This document shows positions 43,915-55,695 of a DNA stretch of 64,000 nucleotides, piece after piece. Within the stretch, counting starts at the first letter, position 1, and every line of letters starts with the position of its first letter. The stretch comes from Kryptolebias marmoratus (lineage: Eukaryota > Chordata > Actinopteri > Cyprinodontiformes > Rivulidae), in contig NC_051434.1 of the NCBI RefSeq assembly GCF_001649575.2, forward strand, positions 20,653,051 to 20,717,050, read 5' to 3'. Under the pieces are notes generated by a model. It worked only from the letters and a program-made list of their open reading frames with translations. It was not told the origin of the DNA and ran no database searches. A program made the position numbers and the translations under genes.

Positions 43915-44350
43915 GTCAACACTGTTTATCTGTTAGCAAAATATGAATCACTGGACAGATATTATTTAAACTTTCAGAAAATAATCACTAGATGTGCAGC
44001 TACAACTGATCTAATTGTGGGGTCAGTCCAGTTCGAGATGGCTGCCACAGTTAATTCACATTAGTCTACACACAAATGAATATAACTCAGTTGATTTTAT
44101 AGATACTGAGGTAAAATTTGATGTGATACCACATAAACAGGTCTCTCTTGTAAATGAGATCTTGGATCTCAATGGGACAACCTGTATAAATAAAGATTAA
44201 ATAAAAACGAGCATGCACATAATGTTATTTTCAAGGTTTGATTAAAACAGCTGTAATTCTGTCCCCTTTTAACATTTTATTTGAAAACTCTTGCATGAAA
44301 GGAAGTAGGAGATATGATTTCTTTCAAGGAATGCAAGGCCTTGAAATTCA
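43915..44350 (+). repeat. Rpt-A copy 9
   Basis: CTGTTAGCAAAATATGAATCACTGGACAG, AACTTTCAGAAAATAATCACTAG, GAGATGGCTGCCACAG, TCAGTTGATTTTATAGATAC in order. Tail is CATGAAAGGAAG with a decayed palindrome and GGCCTTGAAATT. Confidence 0.8.
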
Positions 44351-45331
44351 AATTGATTCAACCTGAGCCTAGGCTTTACCCCCAGACTGAGCTCTTACCT
44401 AACCTGGCAGTCGACCCCCCCACCATGGTCCCTGTGCTGTCTGGTTTAGCTTAAGTGCACAGGGTTTCATTACCTCTGCCTTCGTCAAATGGCTGGAAGC
44501 TCTGGACTGATATTCCAACAGAGACATAATTAATGAGATGTGAACGTCTGGTTCTGTCTCCTCCGAGCAGAGCAGCAGAAGATGTCTGCTGGGACTGAGC
44601 AGCAGAAAGAGCAGAGTGGATGTAGGAGCAGGATAATAAGACATTTTGCATGTTTGACAAGACAAAAACCACGCTGAGAGTGCTCACTCTGAATCTGCTG
44701 AAGTGACTCACTGTTACTTTACTGGAGCTGTGCATGTTTAATTAGAACATCAATCAGGATTCATAGAAAACATATTCTGCTTTACTGCAGACTGCCATAA
44801 GCACATACGTTTATTATCATTATCTATTGCATGGAACAGCAATAAGATTCAACCTGGTAGCTGTCACTAACAATACCATGGCTTTAAAAAATGTGATAAC
44901 ATTAAGATACTGAGTCTCTAGTCTTGTTCCACAGTTCAAATTTTGGGGGATTTGAGACAAAACCATCTGTTCTATAGTAGGACTTTATGTAACCTTATTT
45001 TACTTTTTTCCCCTAAATTTTGTTTTATCTTTTCTCACGTTTTTTTCCGTCTTTTTTTATGATGTTACCATATTTTTTTTTTTACCACAAAAGAGTCCTA
45101 TTATTATTGTTAGACTGTGAAATTGTTAACAGTTAAACATTAAAATATCCATAATTTTATTGATATTAACTAATTTTACTTAAATTGCAGCAAAAACTGT
45201 TTTAGTTCAACACATCCAATACTATATTGAGGTGATTAAAAATCTACCTGTAAGTCATTTTCATATAAAATACATTCCACGTTAGACTAAACAGTCTTTC
45301 CTTTTGTAAATTAAAAACATGTGACATAAAA
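44351..45331. other. Unassigned sequence
   Basis: No gene or element recognised. T-rich from 45000 to 45080. Confidence 0.5.
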
Positions 45332-45341
45332 ACATCATCAC

Positions 45342-45377
<36 letters not shown>
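45332..45377. repeat. (ATC)n microsatellite
   Basis: About 15 ATC/CAT units, flanked by GACATAAAAAC on both sides. Confidence 0.95.
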
Positions 45378-45689
45378 GACATAAAAACTAAGAATTGCGC
45401 TAAGTTTTATAGTTAGCATATGTAGCGTAAAAACAGAACACGGTCTTTATTAGACTGTCTTGTTTCTGCTGATGCGTTTTCATGCGTAGCTTTATTGCTA
45501 AGCTAATGTTAGCTCACTCCTCTGTTTGATGTAATTGTTTGGTCATCAAACCTTTTCCTGCAGTTGCACTCAAATATGTGCCTACAAAACTTTCTAAAAA
45601 AAGTTGTTCATAGACATTATTTTGCAGTAAATTTTGTGTTTACTGTTGCATGTCGTAATTTTTGGACAGCTGCATCAAACGTTTTGTCC

Positions 45690-46015
45690 CCCATCACAAC
45701 GCAAAGAGGGGACTTGGTTCATCTTATGAGCTGTATGACAAAATAAGTGATGTGCCGACTTCCACTTTGGTGTGTGGATGCTTCAAGGTATAAGTAAGGT
45801 CGCTATCAAAAATTGGTTTGCCACGCCAAAATCTAAGATAGCCACCGCCATGTATATGTAAACTTTGTGAGCTAGATAACTTGAAAAAAGGTGACATATG
45901 ACTTCCATTTTGGTGTGTGGATCCATGTAGGCATACGTAAGGTCGCTATTGAAAATTGGGGTCCTACATTGAAAAAGCAAGATGACCACGGGCATATAAT
46001 ATATGTAAACCAGCC
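45690..46015 (+). repeat. Rpt-B copy 1: two tandem ~140-bp units
   Basis: The head (CAACGCAAAGAGGGGACTTGG) is followed by two units. Each has ACTTCCA-TTTGGTGTGTGGAT, a TAAGGTCGCTAT block, AAAATTGG and AAGAT(A/G)(G/A)CCAC, ending TATATGTAAAC. The units are joined by GCTAGATAACTTGAAAAA. Shared with 62670-62862. Confidence 0.75.
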
Positions 46016-46974
46016 ACACAATTTTTTAGAGGAAACTATACTTTTAAGCAAAATGAAAACTATTAAGCATAGTTTTCTTGAATGATTGGCGTTGCCAAGA
46101 ATAATCACCATAGGCCACCCTCTGGCTCCTCCATTGCGTTTGGTGGCCAATAGAATTGCTCCCTCCACTCACCTGGATACGTCACTCTGCGCTGCCTCGG
46201 ACAGTGAATTATCACTACAGTAAGGTAAATCTATTGTCCCTCCAAATCTTTATCAGCAAAGATATAATGTAAGACTTCATCCTTACATCATATCAGAATG
46301 TATATTTGTATGCCCTTTTCAATTCCAGTTGAGAAAAACACTTGTCTTGAAAACTAAAAGCATTCATGATTCAAGACCCTCAGCGATAGGTGTACCTCTT
46401 GCTTGCCTTGGTTTCTGTTACCTGATCCCCCTTCTACCTTCACATTCAGATAGGAGGCTACAGGAACCTGTATTAACTAAAACTGACATCCATTTTTGAC
46501 GTTCGAACCTTGCAATTTTCTTTGCATTTTTCACATTGTGGAAATGATAGGGCCCTGCTAAAGCAGTGAGAGAAACACTGGTTGAAAGAAGACCAGGATG
46601 CACGTTTTGAAGAAGTGTAAAAATTATGGACATTAAAAAAAGTTTGTTTACAAACATTTTGGAAAACTTTGACAGCACAGAAGTTAGAGTGTGTGACATC
46701 ACACTCTTAGATGAACATTTCGTGACAAAATCTCCAAAAATTATAAAAATGAAACGATGATTGAGTAAAAACCAATAAAGATATTGAAATACCCATTTAA
46801 ACATTTTCCTGTTTAACCTTTGAATGATGTTTCTTTTGTAAAGAGCGTCTAAACTATAGAGCTCCAAAGAGGACTGGGTTTTCTCACTTGTTTTGGCAAA
46901 ATCTCATTGTTCCCATTTTGGAATTTCTGTGTATCTGCTATCAAAGGTTATAGCAAATTGTTCCTGCCTGAGTT
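46016..46974. other. Unassigned sequence
   Basis: No gene recognised. A 149-codon minus frame (46867-46418) has no domain wording and is probably chance. Confidence 0.5.
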
Positions 46975-47572
46975 ACACATTTTGATGGAAGGTGGATGAT
47001 AATGTTTTTGCCAATGTTTGTGTGTGCGTCTGTTAGTGAAATATCTCAAGAACCTGGACAAAATTCAAACTTGACCTTAAAAACAACAAAAATTGCTATA
47101 CCCCAGTAAATCTGACAAATATTGACCTAAAATTTGGTGTGGTAGTAGCTGAGGCTGATTTCCAACAGGCATTGTGAGCCCTAACAGATTGTGCTAGCAA
47201 AATACCTTATGAACCACTGGATGAATTTTAATGAAACTTTAATAAAACTTCATTAAGTAAACATTGTGTGTACATATAGAACTGATTAACCTTTGGATGT
47301 AGTCCATTTCAAGATGGCTGCCACAGCTAATTGACATTATCCAACATAAATGTCTATAATCAGTCAATTTTACGAATAATAAGCTAAAGTTTGACTGTAG
47401 TAGCTGACAGTCGAAACATCACAAGATCACACATATTGTTATCGTCAAGGTTTGACTATAACAGCTACAGCTTTGTCATTTCTTAACATGATGTTAGTGT
47501 TAAACTCTGGTATGAAAGGTGGTGGGTGATCTGCATTCCTTCAAGGAATGCTAAGCCTATGTATGTATTTTC
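46975..47572 (+). repeat. Rpt-A copy 10: two units plus perfect terminal palindrome
   Basis: Units start near 47034 and 47198 (the first is internally deleted). The second has ACCTTATGAACCACTGGATG and AAGATGGCTGCCACAGCTAA. The tail has TATGAAAGGTGGTGGGTGAT, then GCATTCCTTCAAGGAATGC (47533-47551) and TAAGCC. Confidence 0.85.
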
Positions 47573-48374
47573 TAAGCTGCGAAGGAGCAGTGAATCAAAA
47601 AAAGGGAAACGAAAGACTACCTGGCGAATAGCAATGAGGAATTTAATGCCTGTGCACCTGCACCCTTAATAAAACACATTAACTAGACTTGGTGGAAAAA
47701 TGTTTTTTTTTACCTCATTTTAACAAACCCAAGAGAATAAAAAACAACCTTAAAGACATTTGAGACAATACATTAGTCTTTTGGAACATGTCACCCAACA
47801 CTAAATCAATTTATCCAAAAATACTGTTGAAAGAGGTGAAAATTAAACTCATCTCTGAAGTATTTTGATCCTTTTTCTGTTTAATTGGCTGATGGAGGTG
47901 GATAGCAGTGAGAAAACAATTATAGCAGCCACATTAAGTGAATATTGTCTCTTTTCTCCTGGAACACGGGTTCTTTCATCTTCTGCAGCAGCTGAGTGAG
48001 CTGCTGGCCTCTGAGATGCTTTAGTAAAAACCTTTACTCTTCTCATAACGCCTTAAATGCGTTGCAGTCACCAGAACCGGAACTTTGAAAAGTGAAATTT
48101 TCTCAGAGTTACCCGCAGGCATTCAGAGCTAGCGAGGACGATGGTGAAGTGTTCTGAACACCAGCTGCAACGCTGACGAGGTACAGATGGAGAGCAGATC
48201 CATATTTTCACAATCAGAGTTTAATCTGTGTGGGCGGTCCGCTCGGCGTTAAAGAATTCTTCTCTCAGGTAGTTTATTTTTCAGGAGCTCTGCAAAGAAA
48301 AAAGGGTAAGAAGCGCAACAATTACAAGAGCAAAGAAGAGTTGCCGTGGTGTTTATAAGGTAGAGCTGTGAATT
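47573..48374. other. Unassigned sequence
   Basis: No gene or element recognised. Confidence 0.5.
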
Positions 48375-49235
48375 TCATTGTCAGCCACCAGCGAAGGCAA
48401 AAGGGTGATCATGTTTTTGCTCATGTCTGCCTTAATTTGTCTGCAGTGTTAGCAAAATATGTTATGAACCAGAATATGAATTTTAATAAAACTCTCTAAT
48501 AGTATGTATCTCTATCATTAATTGACTTTTGGAGTCCAACTGATTCAAGATGGTTGCCACAATCTTAGAAAACACAACAAATGGCCAGCTTTACAGATTT
48601 TGAGCTAAAATCCTCCCCATGACACACTCTGAGAGTGACACATTGCACAAAACTTTGTTGCTCAAAACTTCAGCAATAATGAATTAAAGAAAAGTGGAAA
48701 AAACCAAACAACTGGACTATTACAGCTATTCTGTAGCTGAAAGGCCGTCCTGGTTTTTTATTTTTTTTATTTTTTTTAGAATTACCCTGTCCTGTATGAC
48801 AGAATCTGCACCAGCACTTGGGCAATAATGGATTCCAGTAAACAATGTCCATTAGCAAAATATGTCACGAACCACCAAATAGATATTAATGAAACTCTCA
48901 GAAAGTAATCATTGGCTCATAACTTTTGGTGTCAAACTAGTTCAAGATGGCTGCCTGAGCTATTCACCATTAGCCAACATCAAAATGACTATAACTCAGT
49001 CAGTCTTACAGGTGTTAAGCTAAAATTTGGTGTGGTAGTAGCTGAGACTCCTCTACATTACATACTCTGAGCATTAATAGATCTCACTTTATCAAATAAG
49101 ATTGCATTAAATATCAATTACAATGTTTGACTAAAAGGGCTGTAACTCATCCTAACACAATGTTAGTTTAATTCTTTGGTATGAAAGGCGACAGGGAATG
49201 TTTTCTTTAAGAAATTTTACATCTTTAATGTTTTG
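48375..49235 (+). repeat. Rpt-A copy 11: two units with a small internal insertion
   Basis: The head CAGCCACCAGCGAAGGCAAA leads to unit 1 (GTTAGCAAAATATGTTATGA, AAGATGGTTGCCACAA). Unrelated sequence at 48686-48821 is flanked by GCAATAATGAATT (48673) and GCAATAATGGATT (48822). Unit 2 starts at 48850 (GTCACGAACCACC, AAGATGGCTGCC, GGTGTGGTAGTAGCTGAGA). The tail TATGAAAGGCGACAGGGAATG ends in a decayed palindrome. Confidence 0.8.
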
Positions 49236-49479
49236 GCATTTTTCCATCAATTTTACATATAGACTTTTTAAAAAATTTTTTTATTAGCAATCATCTTTTT
49301 GCACTCTGTAAGTATATTTAAATCCTGTGGTCAGAAAAATAATAATAAAAAAACAGTTTCTTACAAGTTTATGTAGGCTGAAAACTCTTGAGGATGCCTT
49401 GTCACAAAGTCTATAACATCCTCATCAAGATTTCCGCCGAGCTAGGGTAAGCTTTGTTTCTGCTTCAGAATGAAGTTTC

Positions 49480-49700
49480 AGTCAGTTTTGCAGATATTGT
49501 GGTAAGGTTTGGTGTTGTCGTCGCCGAGAGTCATTCACAACAAAGACTCCAAATGCTACTTATTGTGTGCCATCTTTGCTTATAACTCCAGTGTTACCTG
49601 TAGATGTCAACCCTACTTGCCGATTAGCAAAATATCTAAGAATCACTGGACAGATTTTAATAAAACTTTCAGAATGTGATTTCTGGATACATAGAGTGCC
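49480..49700 (+). repeat. Rpt-A copy 12, partial
   Basis: End of one unit (CAGTCAGTTTTGCAGATATTG, GTTTGGTGTTGTCGTCGCC) followed by the start of another (GATTAGCAAAATATCTAAGAA, TTTAATAAAACTTTCAGAA). Confidence 0.7.
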
Positions 49701-49976
49701 TGATTATGTAAAACAAAAAGAGAGCAAAATAGGGCAGGTAAGTGTTTAAGGTCAAACCTCTTTTTTTATGAGCCAGGCCAACATAGACCCTAATGACCCT
49801 CAGGTGGGAGGGGAGGGAGATGAAGCTGCATGTGATTTTAGCTGCATAATCTCATGCAGTTCAAAGCTTGGAACTCCACACTTTCCAGTTTTGAATTAAA
49901 AAAGCTTCCTGGATGGGAGTCCAGTTGTTTTGTTTTTAGACCTTTAGGGTAAGCAATCGACTCTTTCACAGTGAAT

Positions 49977-50046
49977 GCTTACTTGGTGTAATGGATAATG
50001 CAGTGTGCTTTTGATGAGGGAGACTGTGGTTCCAATCCCATTAAGA
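49977..50046 (+). pseudogene. tRNA-like relic
   Basis: TTGGTGTAATGGATAATGC resembles a D-arm/A box and GGTTCCAATCC a T-arm/B box, at tRNA spacing. A 5-of-6-pair acceptor-like match joins CTTACT and ATTAAG. The T stem is faulty, so it is a decayed tRNA gene or a tRNA-derived SINE head. It shares features with Arg and Gln tRNAs, so its identity cannot be fixed. Confidence 0.35.
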
Positions 50047-51714
50047 ATATTTGTTCATTTTTTAAAACACATCGTGGCAAAATGCCATGATTTATTTAAA
50101 TATAAAACCAGATGTGGACATTTACAAAACTTTTTCTTTCTGGCCGCTTTTATTTAGACCCAAAGTAATCATCTACAATGAATGAGCTCTGGGTTGATGT
50201 TGATAGGATTAGCATAAATGGTTTTATATTACCACTTTTAGAAACCTGTGGGCATCAAGTGAAAATGGTGCTTTAAAATGTTTTATTTGGTTTAATTTTA
50301 GTCTTCACAAAATAAAAGAAGCTTGTTAATGATGCAGCAGAGTTCCGAACAGGAAACATGTGTCTGACCTTTCCCTGCTGAGATTTCATCCCATTATCAC
50401 CTGCCCACAGTTACCATGTGAGCGTGTTTCACACCCAGGATTTCACAGCCGGCGTTTCAGCTGCCAGATCTCTTTCAGTCGCACACCCTTTGTCATGTGA
50501 ACGCTGCTCAGGTCCACAGCAGTCCAGATGTTTGGGTGCAGATTTTGAATTAACCAGCAGTATAAAAGGCTGCTTGGGCCTGAGCTGGATGGACCTGATG
50601 GTGGACAGCTGCCTCTTGTATTTTCTAACTACCGCACTAACGATGTGCAGTGGGTGGTGATGCACTGAGGCATTACACGTGTCTCGACTGCGGTGCGGGA
50701 GCGAATTCTCACTTTTCGATGAGCTGCATCTTCAGTGTGTTACACTGTGAACATCCAAAAGAGCGTACCCTTCACACTCCCTTGTTGTTCTCATTTTCAC
50801 AGCTTATTTGCTCACACGTCTCATGTTGCAGGCTCTGACATGGACAGCACTGTCAAAGATTAGCGTCAGACAATAAACCTACCTCTCTAAGATAAAGGAC
50901 ACAGCAGGAAGAATGTCATTCCAAATGGTTTACATGCTCTGCTGCAGGGAAACAAACCCCCATCCATTACCACAGCTTTTAATTCTGTTCGCAGCTCTTC
51001 TCTGTTCATGACTGAAACAAGCTGCCAGAGGGTTTCAACATCCAGCAACATGTGGTTAACATGAGACTCTCCAGGTTTCAGTCTGTCAGTTTACTAATCC
51101 ACTGTTCTGTGGTTTAGAGAAGAAACTATCTAATGCATCCATACATATGCACATGGGAAAGTTAGTTGTTTGGATTGAAATACAGATTAATTTGCAATTT
51201 TACTATTTTCTACATAGAAACAAATTCCTACATTTATCCTCAGCCTTGAATCAGGAAATGTTGGTTATTTCCAACTGATTTTTTTTCTGTTATATAAGAA
51301 AAAAACAACTGAATGTATGACTAATGTCAGAAGTTCCTTCCCTAAAGTCTGAATTTCTCTGAGAATGGATCTGTTTACAGTAAATCTGAGCAGCCTGGGC
51401 TCCTTGGTGCCGGTCCGCCTGCTGGAGTCTCACAGAGATTGTCAGAAAATGGTTCAAGCTGCAGAGGCAGCCGGCGGCAGTGCTGAGTCGACAGACCTGC
51501 TGTGTCCTGGAGAAGTCCATTAGCTCTACCTGCCCCCTCCCTCCTTCCACAGGACCCCTACAGCACTAAATGAAGCTCGGCATATTTTCATCTTCCTGAC
51601 AGGCTGGCTGCAGCTGCAGCTGCTGGGAGATGGAGGTGTGTGTCAGGCTGTGCACATTCTGCTGTTGCTGCCGCCGACCCAAATGCTGATGTTCAGACAA
51701 CTGCATCACTCATT
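50047..51714. other. Unassigned intronic sequence
   Basis: No gene or element recognised. A TATAAAAGG-like box at 50560 has no supporting exon. Confidence 0.5.
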
Positions 51715-52205
51715 CTGGATTCACACTGCATTTATACTGGACTACTTCTGGACTCATAAAAGACTTATTCTGGATCCATACTGGGCTGAATCCAGGCTCA
51801 CAGTGAACTCATAGTGGACTCATAGTAAACTCAGTAAAATAAAAGTAAACTCATGCAAACTCGTAGCGGACTCATGATGGGCTGATACCTGACTCATACT
51901 GCATTCATAGTAGACTCATTCTGAACTTTTTTTGGACTTATTCCAGATCCATGTTGGACACATACTGGGCTCATTCTAGACACATGCAGGACTCATTCTG
52001 GACTCTTAGTGGAGCCGCAGTGAAATCATTTTGGACTCATGCTGGATTTGTATTGGACTCATTCTGCATGCTTACTGGACTCATTCTAGATTCATAGTGG
52101 ACTCATGTTGGACTCATGCTTGACTCATAGCAGTCTTACACTGAACTCATTCTGGACTCAATTTCAACTCATATCAACCTCATTATGGACACATATCTGA
52201 TCCAA
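51715..52205. repeat. Degenerate minisatellite with GGACTCAT core
   Basis: About 490 bp of imperfect repeats of TCTGGACTCAT, TAGTGGACTCAT and TACTGGGCTCATT, with a 10-20 bp basic period and several higher-order variants. Confidence 0.8.
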
Positions 52206-54327
52206 ATTATGCATTATAACTGACATTAAATACCTCTTTGCGTTTGCATATTTTTCAACACATCCACTGCTTTAGTTTGACGTTCAAGTGCCTCACAGGA
52301 AAATGGTATTTGTCAAGTTTGTATTTAACAGGAAGGGATGGAAAACTATTTTCATTATGAAATGCCAGCACAAATGACAGTTTAGACTAAAACAAAATAC
52401 GTAAGTCTCATACTCTAGTTAATGTTAAAAAAGAAAAAGAAGGCTGTTGGACTGAACCACATTTCCCAAGTTAACTACTTAACCTCTGAATTAAGATTAG
52501 CCTGCAGATACAGTATCCAGGCAACATCAGAAACAGAGCTGCTGCTCAAAACCACACTGAGATGCACACACAGAGTTACACACCCCATACAAACTTTAAT
52601 CCATTTTCTGAAGTAAGTTTTAGTAAATGATGGAACAGCAGCGATGAACAAAAGACACCCAGAGCCCACTCATGGGAGATGCTCAAACTGTTTTACGAAA
52701 CAATTCTTGGTTTGGAGCATTTTTATATATAAATGGAAGAGGATATTTTTCTTTTGAGATCTCGTTTATGACTGTAAAAACTAGAGATGCCCTGATTCTG
52801 GTTTTGTGGGTTAATACCGATTTCCGACTCTTGTACAGCTCTAACCTGCTGATATCAATACTGATTTCTGTCAAAGAACTATGATAGACGGAATACAAAA
52901 TGTTTCTTTTCTAATTTTAGGTTAAATGAAAAATTGTTAAATTGTTGCTGCATCAGTCAGTGTGATCCTACTGCAGTAAAGTCACTGATGTTCAGTTTGT
53001 TTCAAGTGTCCAATATTTTATTATAAGTTATAAGTTAGATAAACTGCTAGGTGAAAGAAAGCTTTCCCCCATCACTGTTGCTCAACACAATGTTCAAGTA
53101 AAATTTGATTTTAACCTGCTGTATAAAGTAGGAAGTTGGAATTAAAAAGCAAGAACAGAAAACACTTACATTTTGTTCAAAAGAGAAATAAATTCCAGTT
53201 GAATTCTGTCTGCTGGCTGTGAAGAGATAGCTATTTAGTCAAGCAGATTGAAGTATGAAATGTCTGTCATGTAGAAAATCGTTCAATTTCTCTGAATAAT
53301 CTGAAGTTATTGCTTTCATACTCACGTTTTGTCCAACATAAGGTAATATATTTTTTTTATTTCTAGTTAAATAGAAAATTTGATATGTTCATTATGAAAT
53401 AATCAAATCATCACCATGTTTCTGAGCTTACGCTCTGTCGCTGGGAGTTTACAAATAACATCCTCCGGGTTGTTAGACAGAGGTGTTTGTACAAATCAAA
53501 TCTAACAGAAAAATAATTACAGCGATTTAAAAATTTTTTTTTAAAAGTTGCGCAACCCTAGGTCTCACCCACCGTCTTCTCCCTGCTGGTTGCTGTTTCG
53601 TAGATCTCAGTGTGTCAGGTTGTTTTCCATTCCCCTCGTCTTCAAGTAAAGTCCAAACCAAACCCACAACTGCAACTTGCATATCATTTTTCTTCTAGGT
53701 CCATGTTTGTGGAATGAATGACAAGTAGAAAATGGTGCTCTTATATTAGTAGACACGTGACTGGACACAGCACAAAACTGGGACTGAAAAATGCAGTATA
53801 GACGACATAGTACACAAGCCAAGACCACAAAGGAATATGACACCGATGACAGCTCTAACAAGACAGATAAGCCTGGCAAGCAATGTCAGTGTCAGCTGTT
53901 TAGAAACAGAATAGCCATAAAGAATTAATCCCTGCACGGATCAGGTCAAAGACTAAAGTTATTGGGACAAAAGAATGGTGATTCTTGTCCTGTTCAGCTT
54001 GAGTGCTTGATTAAACAGTTTTTCAATCAAACCCTTCTTTCTCTTGGACTCCTCTGAAGGTATACCTCATAAAGATTCATCATTTCACAGTTTCTAATCT
54101 TTCAGCACCATTTCACTTGAGTGCACAGATAATTTCCAATTATTTTTCTTTAGCTGTGTGCATTCTGGAAGCAGAATAACTCTGTCTCTGAAAAAGCTCT
54201 GTGGAACAGAAACTATGCATGCATCCTCATAACAGAGCCTATAGCTGGAGTGTTTATGTGTATGTTGAAGCTGCAGGTGAGGAGGTGGGGGGCATTATGC
54301 AGTGTGAAGGGGTTGTTACTGGAGCTT
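52206..54327. other. Unassigned sequence
   Basis: No gene recognised. CTAGAGATGCCCTGATTC at 52783 resembles a fish hAT terminus, but no partner end was found. Otherwise AT-rich. Confidence 0.45.
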
Positions 54328-55695
54328 CAGTTCAGTTCAGTTCAGTTTATTTACACATATACTGTGGCGTTACTTTTGTGCCACCAAGTTGAGCGCGCGT
54401 GCCACCAGGTTGAGCGCGCAGTGACACTGATTTGAGAGTACAGACCGCTCAACTCTGACAAACTGCTCGCGCTCGGCTCTCTCCGTGCGCCACCCAGTAG
54501 GTGGCGGTAATGCAACCTTACTGTTTTTTTCCAACCGCCATAAAACTCTACGAAGAAGAAGACGAAGGAGGCCAATCTGTGATTGGCTGGTGGCATGGCT
54601 CATTTACATACAACTTTGGGTTGCGAGCGCAGAGAGAGCAGAGCCAGCGAGCGGTTTGTCAGAGCCGAGCGCGAGCAGAGAGAGGCGAGCGCGAGCAGAG
54701 AGTGTCGAGCGCGCGGAGAGAGAGCCGAGCGCGCACGTAGAGAGCCGAGCGCGAGCAGTTTGTCAGAGTTGAGCGGTCTGTACTCTCAAATCAGTGTCAC
54801 TGCGCGCTCAACCTGGTGGCACGCGCGCTCAACTTGGTGGCACAAAAGTAACCCCATAATATACAGCGCCAATTTACAACATCTCGTGGTGCTATATGAC
54901 TAAAACAACACAAAAACTAAACTCTAAGCTGCAACAAAAATAGAAACAAAAATAAAAAAAGAGTCCAACTCATATACTCAATTCATTCCAATTATATTAC
55001 GGTACAGTCACATGCAATAACACATAGTTAACGTTACCTAAGCAAGTCAGCAGACTGCATTGAGTCTTCACTTTGTTGCAATCTCCTGTCCTGTGGAAGC
55101 ACTTAACGATAGTGGTAAGGAACAACTCCCTTTTAACAGGAAGAAACCTGTTGCAGAATCAGGTGGGCGGCCATCTGCCTCGACCGGCTGGTGTTTAAGA
55201 GGGCGGGAAGAAACAGATGAACACAGAAGAGTTGGTCCATGTGTAGTTTCTACGGGAAGGAAAATACATGGTTAATGGCACTAAATACAAACTGAAAGTA
55301 GAGAGAATAAAGACAACAAAGTAAGGAAATATGGTCAGTAGGTCCTCCAGCAGTCTTAACATGTAGCAGCATAACTAAAGGGATTGTTCAAACCCCTATA
55401 TTTAGGGTTTAGACAACTTTTTTATCAAAAAAAGAAAGTCTTAGGTCTAGTCCTAAAAGCAGACAGGGTGTCAGCGTCCTGGTCAAAAACTGGAAGTTGG
55501 TTCCACAAGAGAGGAGCCTGAGAACTGAAAGCTCTGCCTCCTGTTCTACTTTTAGAAACTCTGGAACAACAAGTAAACCTAGGAAAATATGGAGCACTAA
55601 GATCTTTAATATAAGATGGAACCTGGTTGTTGAGACCTTTGTATGTTAGAGGCAAGAATTTAGTAAAGTTCATTCTAAAGCCTTGCAGGCCTACA
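54328..55695 (-). pseudogene. L2-like LINE, 5'-truncated, with complete 3' tail
   Basis: Minus strand. The RT C-terminus lies at 55673-55425 (LTYKGLNNQVPSYIKDLSAP, GGRAFSSQAPLLWNQLPVF, ADTLSAFRTRPKTFFF), with frameshifts. It is followed by a ~1-kb 3' UTR with TTAAAAGGGAGTTGTTCC and a CAGTTCAGTTCAGTTCAGTT tail on + at 54328. It is the same subfamily as 3625-4440. The UTR is interrupted by the long-inverted-arm element at 54369-54852; the flanks TACACATA and TACAGCGCC rejoin into the expected UTR. Confidence 0.8.
54369..54852. mobile_element. 484-bp element with 114-bp perfect inverted arms
   Basis: Arms 54369-54482 and 54739-54852 are exact reverse complements. From the outside each reads GTTACTTTTGTGCCACC, then two copies of a GTGCCACCAAGTTGAGCGCGC-like unit (21 bp), then CAGTGACACTGATTTGAGAG and onward. 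Beyond the perfect part, weaker pairing may extend to TACTGTGG/CCATAATA with TA-rich flanks. The centre (256 bp) has GAGCGCGAGCAGAGA-type tandem repeats and no ORF of its own. CpG density is high. The superfamily is not recognised. Confidence 0.8.

Noticed and set aside
46418..46867. 149-codon minus-strand frame
   Set aside because: Hydrophobic AT-driven composition, no domain wording, no splice or promoter support.
50555..50575. TATA-box-like AGTATAAAAGGC
   Set aside because: No associated exon, CpG context or LTR structure.
52783..53560. Possible hAT element (CTAGAGATGC at left, GCAACCCTAG at right)
   Set aside because: Termini match poorly and no target duplication is present.
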